Made by a program: the position numbers and the translations under genes
The notes under the pieces: model-generated
Seen by the model: the letters and a program-made list of their open reading frames with translations, nothing else
The model's database searches: none
What the model was told of the DNA's origin: nothing
Shown here: positions 49,363 to 63,179 of the stretch, piece after piece
Numbering within the stretch: the first letter of the stretch is position 1
Layout: every line of letters starts with the position of its first letter
Assembly (NCBI RefSeq): GCF_001723055.1
Contig: NZ_MDCR01000036.1
Coordinates: forward strand, 1-64,000
Direction of reading: 5' to 3'
Source of the DNA: Streptomyces niveus
Lineage (GTDB): Bacteria; Actinomycetota; Actinomycetes; Streptomycetales; Streptomycetaceae
DNA: 64,000 nucleotides

Positions 49363-51207
49363 GTGGCTGACGTACCTGCCGATCTTGCCGCAGTGTGGCC
49401 GCGAGTGCTGGAGCAGCTCCTCAGGGAGGGCCAGCAGGGCGTCGAGCCCAAGGACAAACAGTGGATCGAGCGCTGCCAGCCACTCGCGCTGGTGGCTGAC
49501 ACCGCGCTGCTGGCCGTGCCCAACGAGTGGGGCAAGCGGGTGCTCGAGGGCCGCCTCGCCCCGCTCATCAGCGAGACCCTGAGCCACGAGTGCGGGCGCC
49601 CGATCCGTATCGCCATCACGGTCGACGACTCGGCCGGTGAACCCGTACCGCCGCTGCCCCAGCAGAGCCGCTACCAGAACTCCCAGCACGACGACGGACG
49701 TGACGGTCGTGACGGACGCGACTCACGTGATCTCCGTGACAGCCGTGATTCCCGTCACGACGACCCGCGGCCGGACGACTCCCGGCACGACGACATGCGC
49801 CCCGACGGCGGCTACCACCCCTACGGCCGCCGCCCCTCCGACGACGACTCCATGCCGACGGCCCGCCCCGCCTACCCGGACTACCAGCAGCAGCGCCCCG
49901 ACCCGGGCGCCTGGCCCCGGACGCAGGAGGACCTGTCCTGGCAGCAGCAGCGGCTCGGCGGCTTCCAGGACCGTGACCCGTACGCGACCGCGCGACCGCA
50001 GCAGCCGCAGCACGACTACCGGCCGCCGCAGCCGCAGGAGAGCCGGCCCTACGATCAGCAGCAGCGCCCCGAGCGGCACGACCTGGACCCGCAGCAGTCG
50101 CGGCACGGCGGCCGGGGCGGGGCGACCGGACCGCTCGGCGCGCAGGCATCGCCGCCGCCGGGACCCGGTGAGCACCACGCGCGGCTCAACCCCAAGTACC
50201 TCTTCGACACCTTCGTCATCGGGGCGTCCAACCGGTTCGCGCACGCGGCGGCCGTCGCCGTCGCGGAGGCGCCGGCCAAGGCGTACAACCCGCTCTTCAT
50301 CTACGGCGAGTCCGGGCTCGGCAAGACGCACCTGCTGCACGCCATCGGCCATTACGCGCGCAGCCTCTATCCCGGCACCCGGGTGCGGTACGTGAGCTCG
50401 GAGGAGTTCACGAACGAGTTCATCAACTCGATCCGCGACGGCAAGGGCGACACCTTCCGCAAGCGCTACCGGGACGTCGACATCCTGCTGGTCGACGACA
50501 TCCAGTTCCTGGCGAGCAAGGAGTCGACGCAGGAGGAGTTCTTCCACACCTTCAACACGCTGCACAACGCGAACAAGCAGATCGTGCTGTCCTCGGACCG
50601 GCCGCCCAAGCAGCTGATCACCCTGGAGGACCGGCTGCGCAACCGCTTCGAGTGGGGCCTGACCACCGACGTACAGCCGCCGGAGCTGGAGACGCGAATC
50701 GCGATCCTCCGTAAGAAGGCCGTGCAGGAGCAGCTGAACGCGCCGCCCGAGGTGCTGGAGTTCATCGCCTCGCGGATCTCGCGCAACATCCGTGAGCTGG
50801 AGGGCGCGCTGATCCGGGTCACGGCGTTCGCCTCGCTCAACCGGCAGCCGGTGGACCTCGGGCTGACCGAGATCGTGCTCAAGGACCTCATCCCCGGCGG
50901 CGAGGACTCGGCCCCCGAGATCACCGCCGGCGCCATCATGGCGGCGACGGCGGACTACTTCGGGCTGACCGTGGAGGATCTGTGCGGTTCGTCGCGCAGC
51001 CGGGTGCTGGTGACGGCGCGCCAGATCGCGATGTACCTCTGCCGTGAGCTGACGGATCTGTCGCTGCCCAAGATCGGTGCCCAGTTCGGCAACCGGGACC
51101 ATACGACGGTGATGCACGCGGACCGGAAGATCCGCGCGCTGATGGCCGAGCGGCGCTCGATCTACAACCAGGTCACCGAACTCACCAACCGCATCAAGAA
51201 CGGCTGA
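49363..51207 (+). CDS. dnaA: Chromosomal replication initiator DnaA
   Basis: A 614-residue DnaA. Domain I spans about residues 1-90. The large, disordered domain II (about 95-275) is rich in Asp/Arg/His and Gln/Pro, and the enlarged domain II is characteristic of Streptomyces. The AAA+ domain III (about 280-500) has Walker A GESGLGKT (about 315-322) and Walker [10 protein letters not shown]. Domain IV carries the DnaA-box helix-turn-helix, with [17 protein letters not shown] and [15 protein letters not shown] 49363 is the start. The gene is followed by a terminator and then oriC. Confidence 0.98.
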   Translation: MADVPADLAAVWPRVLEQLLREGQQGVEPKDKQWIERCQPLALVADTALLAVPNEWGKRVLEGRLAPLISETLSHECGRPIRIAITVDDSAGEPVPPLPQQSRYQNSQHDDGRDGRDGRDSRDLRDSRDSRHDDPRPDDSRHDDMRPDGGYHPYGRRPSDDDSMPTARPAYPDYQQQRPDPGAWPRTQEDLSWQQQRLGGFQDRDPYATARPQQPQHDYRPPQPQESRPYDQQQRPERHDLDPQQSRHGGRGGATGPLGAQASPPPGPGEHHARLNPKYLFDTFVIGASNRFAHAAAVAVAEAPAKAYNPLFIYGESGLGKTHLLHAIGHYARSLYPGTRVRYVSSEEFTNEFINSIRDGKGDTFRKRYRDVDILLVDDIQFLASKESTQEEFFHTFNTLHNANKQIVLSSDRPPKQLITLEDRLRNRFEWGLTTDVQPPELETRIAILRKKAVQEQLNAPPEVLEFIASRISRNIRELEGALIRVTAFASLNRQPVDLGLTEIVLKDLIPGGEDSAPEITAGAIMAATADYFGLTVEDLCGSSRSRVLVTARQIAMYLCRELTDLSLPKIGAQFGNRDHTTVMHADRKIRALMAERRSIYNQVTELTNRIKNG

Positions 51208-51248
51208 CCGGTTCGCGGACCCGTCCGCGACCGGCTTCAGGACGCCTC

Positions 51249-51281
51249 AGGGCGCTTCGGGACACCGTCCCGGGGCGCCCT
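51249..51281 (+). terminator. Terminator of dnaA
   Basis: A 15-bp stem (51249-51263 with 51267-51281, two G-U pairs) with a three-base loop, 42 bp past the dnaA stop. It shields oriC from dnaA transcription. Confidence 0.75.
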
Positions 51282-51388
51282 TCGTCATGCCCGGCTCATG
51301 TCCGGCTCACGTCGGGCGGGTCATCGGGCATGGCGCGGCGCGTGACGCACCCTCAACCGCTGTTCGAATACGGGGTGTCGAGGGCCGC

Positions 51389-51961
51389 TTCTCCACAGAA
51401 AGCGGTCCGATCTCCCGTCCACACCCTGGGGATCGATAAGTTGTCCAGACTGCGTCCACAGGCGGGCCGACCGGATGTGGATCATGCCAGGTCAGACCCC
51501 TGGGGATTTGTGGCCAACTTTCCTCCACAGCCTGTGGACAGTTTTCTTGCCCACAGGCACGCGCTCGGGTTGTCCACCGGCGGCCCACAGGAGACGGCCC
51601 GTTGCCCACAGCTTCGGTCCGCTTCTCCACATCGCTGTCCACTGTTCGGCAACGAAACACGGCTGTTCACCGTGTCGAGTGAAAGGCGTCACATCGAGGT
51701 TGCCCAGGACCCTGTGGGGAACAGCGGAAAAGCTGGGGACGAGCCTGGGGAGAAGTAGGGGTGCCCTGTGCACCGCCTGTGCAGAACTTTCGGCTGTCCA
51801 CAGAGCGACGGGGTTGTCCACTGTCGGCGCCCACAGGGCCGGTGGACAAAAAAGTGGGCTTGACCTGCGAAAACAACGTTATCCACGGAATCCACAGGCC
51901 CTACTACTACTAACACCTGGAGTTACCTGGGAATCTGCTTCGAAGTGGGTGCTGTGCACAA
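51389..51961. other. oriC: oriC: chromosomal replication origin
   Basis: The 931 bp between dnaA and dnaN hold an array of about 20 DnaA-box-like nonamers, and no gene. Forward (TTGTCCACA-like): 51389, 51441, 51547, 51570, 51602, 51623, 51635, 51794, 51814, 51879 and 51888. Reverse (TGTGGACAA-like): 51476, 51509, 51533, 51713, 51841 and 51953. Weaker copies lie at 51415, 51452, 51521 and 51700. The only A+T-rich stretch is 51847-51882, next to a CTA repeat at 51901. This is the standard Streptomyces oriC layout. Confidence 0.97.
51901..51912. other. DnaA-trio-like repeat in oriC
   Basis: Four consecutive CTA triplets, read on the opposite strand as 3'-GAT-5' four times. They begin four bases (GGCC) after the DnaA box at 51888-51896. 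Box, short G+C spacer, then trio repeats is the architecture of the B. subtilis basal unwinding system. Confidence 0.65.
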
Positions 51962-52138
51962 CTCGGCGCCGGACCGGCCCCGGCCGCTTGTCGCGACTTG
52001 ACCCCGAGCAGCACCGAGTGTCGGTGCCGTACGTCAGACTGGTCCCCGGCAACCTCACCCTGCCCATGGCGGAGTGAGCTCATGCCGACGACGAAGAAGG
52101 CCGGCAGGGCGAGTCAGCAACAGCAGGAGGCGGTTCCG

Positions 52139-53269
52139 GTGAAGATCCGGGTGGAGCGCGATGTACTGGCGGAGGCGGTGGCCTGGGTGGCCCGTAGCCT
52201 CCCGGCCCGTCCGCCGGCGCCCGTTCTTGCGGGCCTTCTGCTGAAGGCCGAGGAAGGCGCGCTCAGCTTCTCCAGCTTCGACTACGAGGTCTCGGCCAAG
52301 GTCTCGGTGGACGCCGAGGTCGAGGAGGACGGCACCGTCCTCGTCTCCGGCCGGCTCCTCGCCGACATCTGCCGCGCCCTCCCCAACCGGCCGGTGGAGA
52401 TTTCCACAGACGGTGTACGGGCGACGGTGGTCTGCGGCTCCTCGCGGTTCACGCTGCACACACTGCCTGTGGACGAGTACCCGGCACTGCCGCAGATGCC
52501 GACCGCCACCGGCACGGTGCCCGGTGAGGTCTTCGCCTCCGCCGCCGCCCAGGTGGCCATCGCCGCGGGCCGTGACGACACGCTCCCGGTGCTCACCGGC
52601 GTACGGATCGAGATCGAGGGCGACACGGTCACCCTGGCCTCGACCGACCGCTACCGCTTCGCCGTCCGTGACTTCCTGTGGAAGCCGGAGGTCTCGGACA
52701 TCTCCGCGGTCGCCCTGGTGCCCGCCAAGACGCTGCTGGACACCGCCAAGGCCCTCACGAGCGGTGACACGGTCACCCTGGCGCTCTCGGGCTCCGGTGC
52801 GGGCGAGGGGCTGATCGGTTTCGAGGGCGCCGGGCGCCGGACGACCACGCGGCTCCTGGAGGGCGACCTCCCGAAGTACCGGACGCTGTTCCCGACGGAG
52901 TTCAACTCGGTCGCGGTGATCGAGACCGCGCCGTTCGTCGAGGCCGTCAAGCGCGTGGCGCTGGTCGCCGAGCGCAACACCCCGGTGCGGCTCAGCTTCG
53001 AGCAGGGCGTGCTCATCCTCGAAGCCGGTTCCAGTGACGACGCACAGGCTGTGGAGCGGGTCGACGCGAAGCTCGACGGCGACGACATCTCGATCGCCTT
53101 CAACCCGACGTTCCTGCTCGACGGTCTGAGCGCCATCGACTCGCCCGTCGCGCAGCTCTCCTTCACGACCTCCACCAAGCCCGCGCTCCTCAGTGGGAAG
53201 CCGGCGCTGGATGCCGAGGCCGACGACGCGTACAAGTACCTGATCATGCCCGTGCGGCTGTCGGGCTGA
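52139..53269 (+). CDS. dnaN: DNA polymerase III beta sliding clamp
   Basis: A 376-residue beta clamp made of three similar domains of about 120 residues. It starts KIRVERDVLAEAVAWVARSLP and ends in the conserved MPVRLSG. The dimer ring tethers polymerase III and is bound by many replication and repair proteins. GTG 52139 is placed 8 bp after AGGAGG and matches the family length; ATG 52083 would add 19 unconserved residues. It lies directly downstream of oriC. Confidence 0.98.
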   Translation: MKIRVERDVLAEAVAWVARSLPARPPAPVLAGLLLKAEEGALSFSSFDYEVSAKVSVDAEVEEDGTVLVSGRLLADICRALPNRPVEISTDGVRATVVCGSSRFTLHTLPVDEYPALPQMPTATGTVPGEVFASAAAQVAIAAGRDDTLPVLTGVRIEIEGDTVTLASTDRYRFAVRDFLWKPEVSDISAVALVPAKTLLDTAKALTSGDTVTLALSGSGAGEGLIGFEGAGRRTTTRLLEGDLPKYRTLFPTEFNSVAVIETAPFVEAVKRVALVAERNTPVRLSFEQGVLILEAGSSDDAQAVERVDAKLDGDDISIAFNPTFLLDGLSAIDSPVAQLSFTTSTKPALLSGKPALDAEADDAYKYLIMPVRLSG

Positions 53270-53402
53270 TCGCGTCCCCGCCGGGCTGGGTCGTTCCGAC
53301 CGTCCCATCGGGCCCGGCGTAGGCTCGGGCGGGGCCGCGCGGCACTGTCGCCGCCCGCCCCGTGCCTGAACGACTGTCGGCTCAACGCTTAAGGAACCAC
53401 TG

Positions 53403-54341
53403 ATGGAGCTCGGTCTCGTCGGCCTCGGCAAGATGGGCGGCAACATGCGCGAGCGCATCCGCCGCGCAGGCCACACCGTCATCGGATACGACCGGAACGC
53501 GGACGTCGCTGACGTCCACAGCCTCGAAGAGCTGGTGGGCAAGCTCAAGGGCCCCCGGGTCGTCTGGGTGATGGTCCCCTCGGGTGCGGCGACGCAGTCG
53601 ACGATCGACGAGCTGGCGGGGCTGCTGTCCCCCGGTGACGTGGTCGTGGACGGCGGCAACTCCCGCTGGACGGACGACGAGAAGCACGCGGTGCAGCTCG
53701 GCATCAAGGGCGTCGGCTTCGTCGACTGCGGTGTCTCCGGCGGCGTCTGGGGCCTGAAGAACGGCTACGCGCTGATGTACGGCGGCGACGCCGACCATGT
53801 CGCGAAGGTCCAGCCGATCTTCGACGCGCTCAAGCCGGAGGGCGACAAGGGCTCGGTCCACGCGGGCAAGGTCGGCGCCGGCCACTTCGCGAAGATGGTC
53901 CACAACGGCATCGAGTACGCCATGATGCAGGCCTACGCCGAGGGCTGGGAGCTGCTGGAGAAGGTCGACTCGGTCACCGACGTCCGCGAGGTGTTCCGCT
54001 CCTGGCAGGACGGCACGGTCATCCGTTCCTGGCTGCTGGACCTGGCGGTCAACGCGCTGGACGGTGACGAGCACCTGGCCGGCCTGCGTGGTTACGCCGA
54101 GGACTCCGGCGAGGGCCGGTGGACGGTCGAGGCGGCCATCGACCACGCGGTGCCGCTGCCCGCGATCACCGCGTCGCTGTTCGCCCGGTTCGCGTCCCGG
54201 CAGGACGACTCGCCGCAGATGAAGATGGTCGCCGCGCTGCGCAACCAGTTCGGTGGCCACGCGGTCGAGCAGGCGGACGAGAGCACGCCGGGCAAGCCCG
54301 GTAAGCCCGTCAAGCCGGGCGGGCCCAAGAACAAGAAGTAG
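53403..54341 (+). CDS. gnd: 6-phosphogluconate dehydrogenase, decarboxylating (short form)
   Basis: A 312-residue enzyme of the oxidative pentose phosphate pathway, converting 6-phosphogluconate to ribulose-5-phosphate and CO2 with NAD(P)H. The dinucleotide motif is GLVGLGKMGGNM (residues 4-15). The substrate motif DCGVSGGVWGL (about 110-120) and the catalytic lysine in GHFAKMVHNGIEYA (about 163) are intact. It is the short, YqeC-type class, with a Pro/Gly/Lys-rich tail. Its place between dnaN and recF is a conserved actinobacterial feature. Confidence 0.95.
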   Translation: MELGLVGLGKMGGNMRERIRRAGHTVIGYDRNADVADVHSLEELVGKLKGPRVVWVMVPSGAATQSTIDELAGLLSPGDVVVDGGNSRWTDDEKHAVQLGIKGVGFVDCGVSGGVWGLKNGYALMYGGDADHVAKVQPIFDALKPEGDKGSVHAGKVGAGHFAKMVHNGIEYAMMQAYAEGWELLEKVDSVTDVREVFRSWQDGTVIRSWLLDLAVNALDGDEHLAGLRGYAEDSGEGRWTVEAAIDHAVPLPAITASLFARFASRQDDSPQMKMVAALRNQFGGHAVEQADESTPGKPGKPVKPGGPKNKK

Positions 54342-54392
54342 CCCTTCGCAGTCGCGGAGGGGCGCGGGATCAGGGGAGGTCGGGGCAGGTCC

Positions 54393-55535
54393 ATGCACGT
54401 CACGCATCTCTCGCTGGCCGACTTCCGTTCGTACGCCCGGATCGAGGTGCCGCTCGATCCGGGCGTCACCGCGTTCGTGGGGGCCAACGGGCAGGGGAAG
54501 ACCAATCTGGTCGAGGCGGTCGGCTATCTCGCCTCGCTCGGCAGCCACCGGGTCTCCTCGGACACGCCGCTGGTGCGGATGGGCGCCGAGCGGGCGGTGA
54601 TCCGGGCCGCCGTCACCCAGGGCGAGCGCTCACAACTGGTCGAGCTCGAACTCAATCCGGGCCGTGCGAACAGGGCCAGGATCAACCGGTCTTCGCAGGT
54701 CAGGCCGCGTGATGTGCTGGGGATAGTGCGGACGGTGCTGTTCGCGCCGGAGGATCTGGCGCTGGTGAAGGGCGATCCCGGTGAGCGCCGGCGCTTCCTC
54801 GACGAGCTGATCACGGCCCGCTCCCCGCGCATGGCGGGCGTGCGCTCGGACTACGACCGGGTGCTCAAGCAGCGCAACACCCTGCTGAAGTCGGCGGCGA
54901 TGGCGCGGCGGCACGGCGGGCGCGGGATGGATCTCTCCACGCTCGACGTATGGGACCAGCATCTGGCACAGGTGGGCGCGGAGTTGCTGATGCGGCGCCT
55001 GGATCTGATCGAGACGCTCCAGCCGCTGACGGACAAGGCGTACGAGCAACTGGCGCCCGGTGGCGGCCCGGTGGCGCTGGAGTACCGTTCCTCCTCCGCC
55101 GACCCGGAAGGGGCGGGCCCGCAGGCGGCGCGCTCGCGCGATGAGCTGTACGCGCGGCTGATGGCCGCGCTGGCGGGGACACGCAAGCAGGAGATCGAGC
55201 GGGGAGTCACGCTGGTGGGTCCGCACCGGGACGAACTGCTGCTGAAGCTCGGCCAGTTGCCGGCCAAGGGGTACGCGAGCCACGGCGAGTCCTGGTCGTA
55301 CGCGCTGGCGCTGCGGCTGGCCTCGTACGAACTTCTGCGCGCCGAGGGCAACGAGCCGGTGCTGGTCCTCGACGACGTCTTCGCCGAGCTGGACGCGCGG
55401 CGCCGGGAGCGGCTGGCGGAGCTGGTGGCGCCGGGCGAGCAGGTGCTGGTCACGGCGGCGGTGGACGACGACGTGCCGGACATTCTGGCCGGGGTGCGGT
55501 TCACCGTGGCCGACGGCACGGTGGAGCGGGCATGA
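54393..55535 (+). CDS. recF: DNA replication/repair protein RecF
   Basis: A 380-residue SMC-like ATPase that loads RecA at gaps through RecOR. Walker A is GANGQGKTN (residues 31-39), the ABC signature region [12 protein letters not shown] lies at about 294-305, and Walker B is [12 protein letters not shown] (about 325-336). ATG 54393 has GGGGAGGTCGGGG upstream. It overlaps the dciA start by 4 bp (ATGA), so the two are translationally coupled. Confidence 0.96.
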   Translation: MHVTHLSLADFRSYARIEVPLDPGVTAFVGANGQGKTNLVEAVGYLASLGSHRVSSDTPLVRMGAERAVIRAAVTQGERSQLVELELNPGRANRARINRSSQVRPRDVLGIVRTVLFAPEDLALVKGDPGERRRFLDELITARSPRMAGVRSDYDRVLKQRNTLLKSAAMARRHGGRGMDLSTLDVWDQHLAQVGAELLMRRLDLIETLQPLTDKAYEQLAPGGGPVALEYRSSSADPEGAGPQAARSRDELYARLMAALAGTRKQEIERGVTLVGPHRDELLLKLGQLPAKGYASHGESWSYALALRLASYELLRAEGNEPVLVLDDVFAELDARRRERLAELVAPGEQVLVTAAVDDDVPDILAGVRFTVADGTVERA

Positions 55536-56113
55536 GCGGCCCCGAGCGCCCGGCCGAGCGGACCGAACCCGCCGGAGCGTCCGCGCCGCAGTCGGGAGCG
55601 CCGGCGCCCGCCGAGTCCTCGGGCGTCGACCTGGCGCGGGTCGCGCTGCGGGCCGCGAAGGAGCAGGCACGGGCCCGTGGCGCAGCCGCCCAGCAGAAGA
55701 AGCAGGTCAGACGGGGTGGAAGCCTCCGGTCGGGCTCGGGGGCCGACGGCCGTGATCCGCTGGCGCTGGGCGCCGCGATCAACCGGCTGATCACCGAGCG
55801 GGGCTGGGAGACGCCTGCCGCCGTCGGCGGTGTGATGGGCCGCTGGCCGCAGATCGTGGGGGACGACCTGGCCAGGCACTGTGTGCCCGAGCGGTACGAG
55901 GAGGACGAGCGGATCCTGACGGTGATCTGCGACTCGACGGCCTGGGCGACGCAGCTGCGGCTGCTGGCCCCCCGGCTGGTGGCCCGGCTGAACGAGGACC
56001 TGGGGCACGGCACGGTGAAGGTGATCAAGGTACGTGGCCCGGCCGGGCCGCCGCGGCGCTTCGGCGGGCTGCGGGCCCCCGGCAGCAAGGGCCCGGGGGA
56101 CACGTACGGCTGA
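55532..56113 (+). CDS. dciA: DciA-family (DUF721) helicase loader
   Basis: A 193-residue DUF721 protein. The conserved domain covers about residues 72-160, with the [41 protein letters not shown] region. An Ala/Pro-rich N-terminus and a basic tail flank it. DciA is the ancestral bacterial loader of the DnaB helicase where DnaC/DnaI are missing. Its place between recF and gyrB matches Mycobacterium. It would act on the intein-containing DnaB encoded about 40 kb away in this window. Confidence 0.9.
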   Translation: MSGPERPAERTEPAGASAPQSGAPAPAESSGVDLARVALRAAKEQARARGAAAQQKKQVRRGGSLRSGSGADGRDPLALGAAINRLITERGWETPAAVGGVMGRWPQIVGDDLARHCVPERYEEDERILTVICDSTAWATQLRLLAPRLVARLNEDLGHGTVKVIKVRGPAGPPRRFGGLRAPGSKGPGDTYG

Positions 56114-58805
<2,692 letters not shown>

Positions 58806-58856
58806 GTCGGTCTCCGCTGACAGATTCGAAAAGGCCGAAAGGAACACTGACCAGCA

Positions 58857-61484
<2,628 letters not shown>

Positions 61485-61489
61485 ACAGC

Positions 61490-62269
61490 GTGAGTGGAGC
61501 CACGGGCGCCGAATCGGCCGCTTCCGGAGCGAACGGTGCCCGTGGCCCTGCCACGGAGTCCCAGGGGGTTACGGTGACCGACACCCGGGGGCAGAAGCCC
61601 CCCTATGAGACGTACGGATCCGAGCAGCCGCAGCAGCAGGCTGCGCAGCCGTACCACCCGCCGCAGGCGTATCCGACGCCGTCGGGCGGGGGGACACAGG
61701 GCGGGGGCACGCAGGGCGGACGGCAGCGATCCGCCGCCCAGCCGTCGCAGGCCCAGCCGCACGTCCAGCTCGGCCAAGGCCAAGGCCAAGGACCGGGCAC
61801 GGGCGCGGGCCAGCCCGGACAGACGGCCACGAGCGGCGGCCGGCCGTCCACGACGGCGGGCGTACGCCTGCCGCGCACGGGGGCGCGTACGACTCCGCGT
61901 ACGCGCAAGGCCCGGCTGCGGGTGGCGAAGGCCGACCCGTGGTCGGTGATGAAGGTCAGCTTCCTGCTCTCCATCGCGCTCGGCGTGTGCACGGTCATCG
62001 CGGCGGCGGTGCTGTGGATGGTCATGGACGCGATGGGCGTCTTCTCGACGGTGGGCGGGACGATCAGCGAGGCGACGGGCTCGAACGAGAGCAACGGCTT
62101 CGACCTGCAGTCGTTCCTCTCGCTGCCGCGTGTGCTCATCTTCACCTCGGTGATCGCCGTGATCGACGTGGTGCTGGCGACCGCTCTGGCGACGCTCGGA
62201 TCCTTCATCTACAACCTGTCGGCGGGCTTCGTGGGCGGCGTCGAGCTGACGCTCGCCGAGGACGAGTAG
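61490..62269 (+). CDS. DUF3566 membrane protein
   Basis: A 259-residue protein. A Gln/Gly/Pro/Tyr-rich disordered region covers about residues 1-140, with repeated GQ units near GQGQGQGPGTGAG. Two TM helices (about 155-180 and 203-228) lie within the conserved DUF3566 domain (DPWSVMKVSFLLSIALG). A counterpart lies downstream of gyrA in Mycobacterium (Rv0007), also before tRNA-Ile. Function is unknown. GTG 61490 is 5 bp after gyrA, so it is co-transcribed. Confidence 0.9.
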   Translation: MSGATGAESAASGANGARGPATESQGVTVTDTRGQKPPYETYGSEQPQQQAAQPYHPPQAYPTPSGGGTQGGGTQGGRQRSAAQPSQAQPHVQLGQGQGQGPGTGAGQPGQTATSGGRPSTTAGVRLPRTGARTTPRTRKARLRVAKADPWSVMKVSFLLSIALGVCTVIAAAVLWMVMDAMGVFSTVGGTISEATGSNESNGFDLQSFLSLPRVLIFTSVIAVIDVVLATALATLGSFIYNLSAGFVGGVELTLAEDE

Positions 62270-62351
62270 GAAGCCGGGCGAGAGGGCGGGGGCGGCCTCC
62301 TTATCGATTTTGGGACTGGCCCTGGAGTGCGCTAATCTTCAGGGGCAGCGC

Positions 62352-62425
62352 GGGGCTATAGCTCAGTTGGTTAGAGCGCATCCCTGATAAGGATGAGGCC
62401 ACAGGTTCAAATCCTGTTAGCCCCA
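62352..62425 (+). tRNA. tRNA-Ile (GAT)
   Basis: A complete cloverleaf. The acceptor stem is GGGGCTA with TAGCCCC, the D-arm GCTCAGTTGGTTAGAGC, and the anticodon stem CATCC/GGATG around the loop CTGATAA with anticodon GAT at 62386-62388. The T-arm is ACAGGTTCAAATCCTGT, and the discriminator base A is at 62425. CCA is not encoded, so the cca gene of this window is needed for maturation. Confidence 0.98.
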
Positions 62426-62448
62426 CAAGAGTTGAACGTGCTGGTCAG

Positions 62449-62480
62449 AAGCCCGGCAGATCTCAGGATCTGCCGGGCTT
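62449..62480 (+). terminator. Terminator of tRNA-Ile
   Basis: A perfect 14-bp stem (62449-62462 with 62467-62480) with a four-base loop, followed by T-rich TCTG. The rest of the 311-bp interval up to the pilin-like gene shows no gene. Confidence 0.9.
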
Positions 62481-62736
62481 TCTGTATGCGTCGATACGGG
62501 TCGATCATTACCGGTCCGTCGATTGCCGGGCGTCCACAAGGCCGGGCGGAGGGCGGGCCCAATCCGTCCATTGGGCCTGGGGTTGGGCCTTGGGGCCCAT
62601 GTCGGTGGGTGTGGTGCGGTCGTACGTTTCTCATGTCGCCAGCGAGTCCGGCCAGGAGGAAGCCGGAAGCGCGGGCGGCATCGAGGACTCGTACGAGTCG
62701 GCCGGTAGACGGCCGGCCGACACAAAGGGGAATCTC

Positions 62737-62976
62737 ATGTCGAACGTCACGCTGAAGGCCGCCACCAACGTCAAGGTCTACGTCGGTACGTGGACGAACA
62801 CCGCCGTCACGGCGATCAAGCGGCGGAGCGACAAGGGTCAGGGCGCGGTCGAGTACGTCGGTGTCATCGTGCTGGTGGCGCTGATCATCGCGGCGATCGT
62901 CGGTTCGGGCGTCGACGAGTCGATCGCCGAGGGCCTGTCGAACACGGTGGACGAGATCCTTGGCGGCGGAGAGTAA
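62737..62976 (+). CDS. Flp/Tad pilin-like small protein
   Basis: A 79-residue protein with a 33-residue basic leader. It carries the class III (Tad/Flp) prepilin signature GQGAVEY, with Glu at +5 if cleaved after the first Gly. A single hydrophobic helix follows (VGVIVLVALIIAAIVGSGV), then a short acidic tail. It resembles Flp-type pilins processed by a prepilin peptidase, but could be a membrane anchor only. ATG 62737 follows AAAGGGG. The next gene has the same pilin-like module. A strong terminator follows, so it is a single-gene transcript. Confidence 0.75.
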   Translation: MSNVTLKAATNVKVYVGTWTNTAVTAIKRRSDKGQGAVEYVGVIVLVALIIAAIVGSGVDESIAEGLSNTVDEILGGGE

Positions 62977-63001
62977 TCCCCCACGACCTCCGCAGGGCAA
63001 G

Positions 63002-63037
63002 CCCGCCGGCATCGCTGAATCGATGCCGGCGGGTTTT
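63002..63037 (+). terminator. Terminator of the pilin-like gene
   Basis: A perfect 13-bp stem (63002-63014 with 63021-63033) with a six-base loop, followed by TTTT. It is the most canonical intrinsic terminator in the window. Confidence 0.92.
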
Positions 63038-63179
63038 CTCTGGTTCCGCGCCGACCGGTGCCGAAACACGAGGAGAATTCGCGCGGTGAATGACAGGCGC
63101 ATGGCGCTTTCGAGGGAACTGCGCGGCCCGTTTCTGTAGTCCTTTACGGGCAGAGGCTGACTGCCGGGGGGAGTGGGTC

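Noticed and set aside
52083-52138. Upstream ATG giving dnaN 19 extra residues
   Set aside because: The added Gln/Lys-rich sequence is not part of the family, and GTG 52139 has an AGGAGG at ideal spacing.
53270-53402. A terminator between dnaN and gnd
   Set aside because: Only short, interrupted inverted repeats occur; none compares with the perfect stems elsewhere in the window.
62426-62736. A tRNA-Ala expected after tRNA-Ile by analogy with Mycobacterium
   Set aside because: No second cloverleaf could be found; the interval has a terminator directly after tRNA-Ile.
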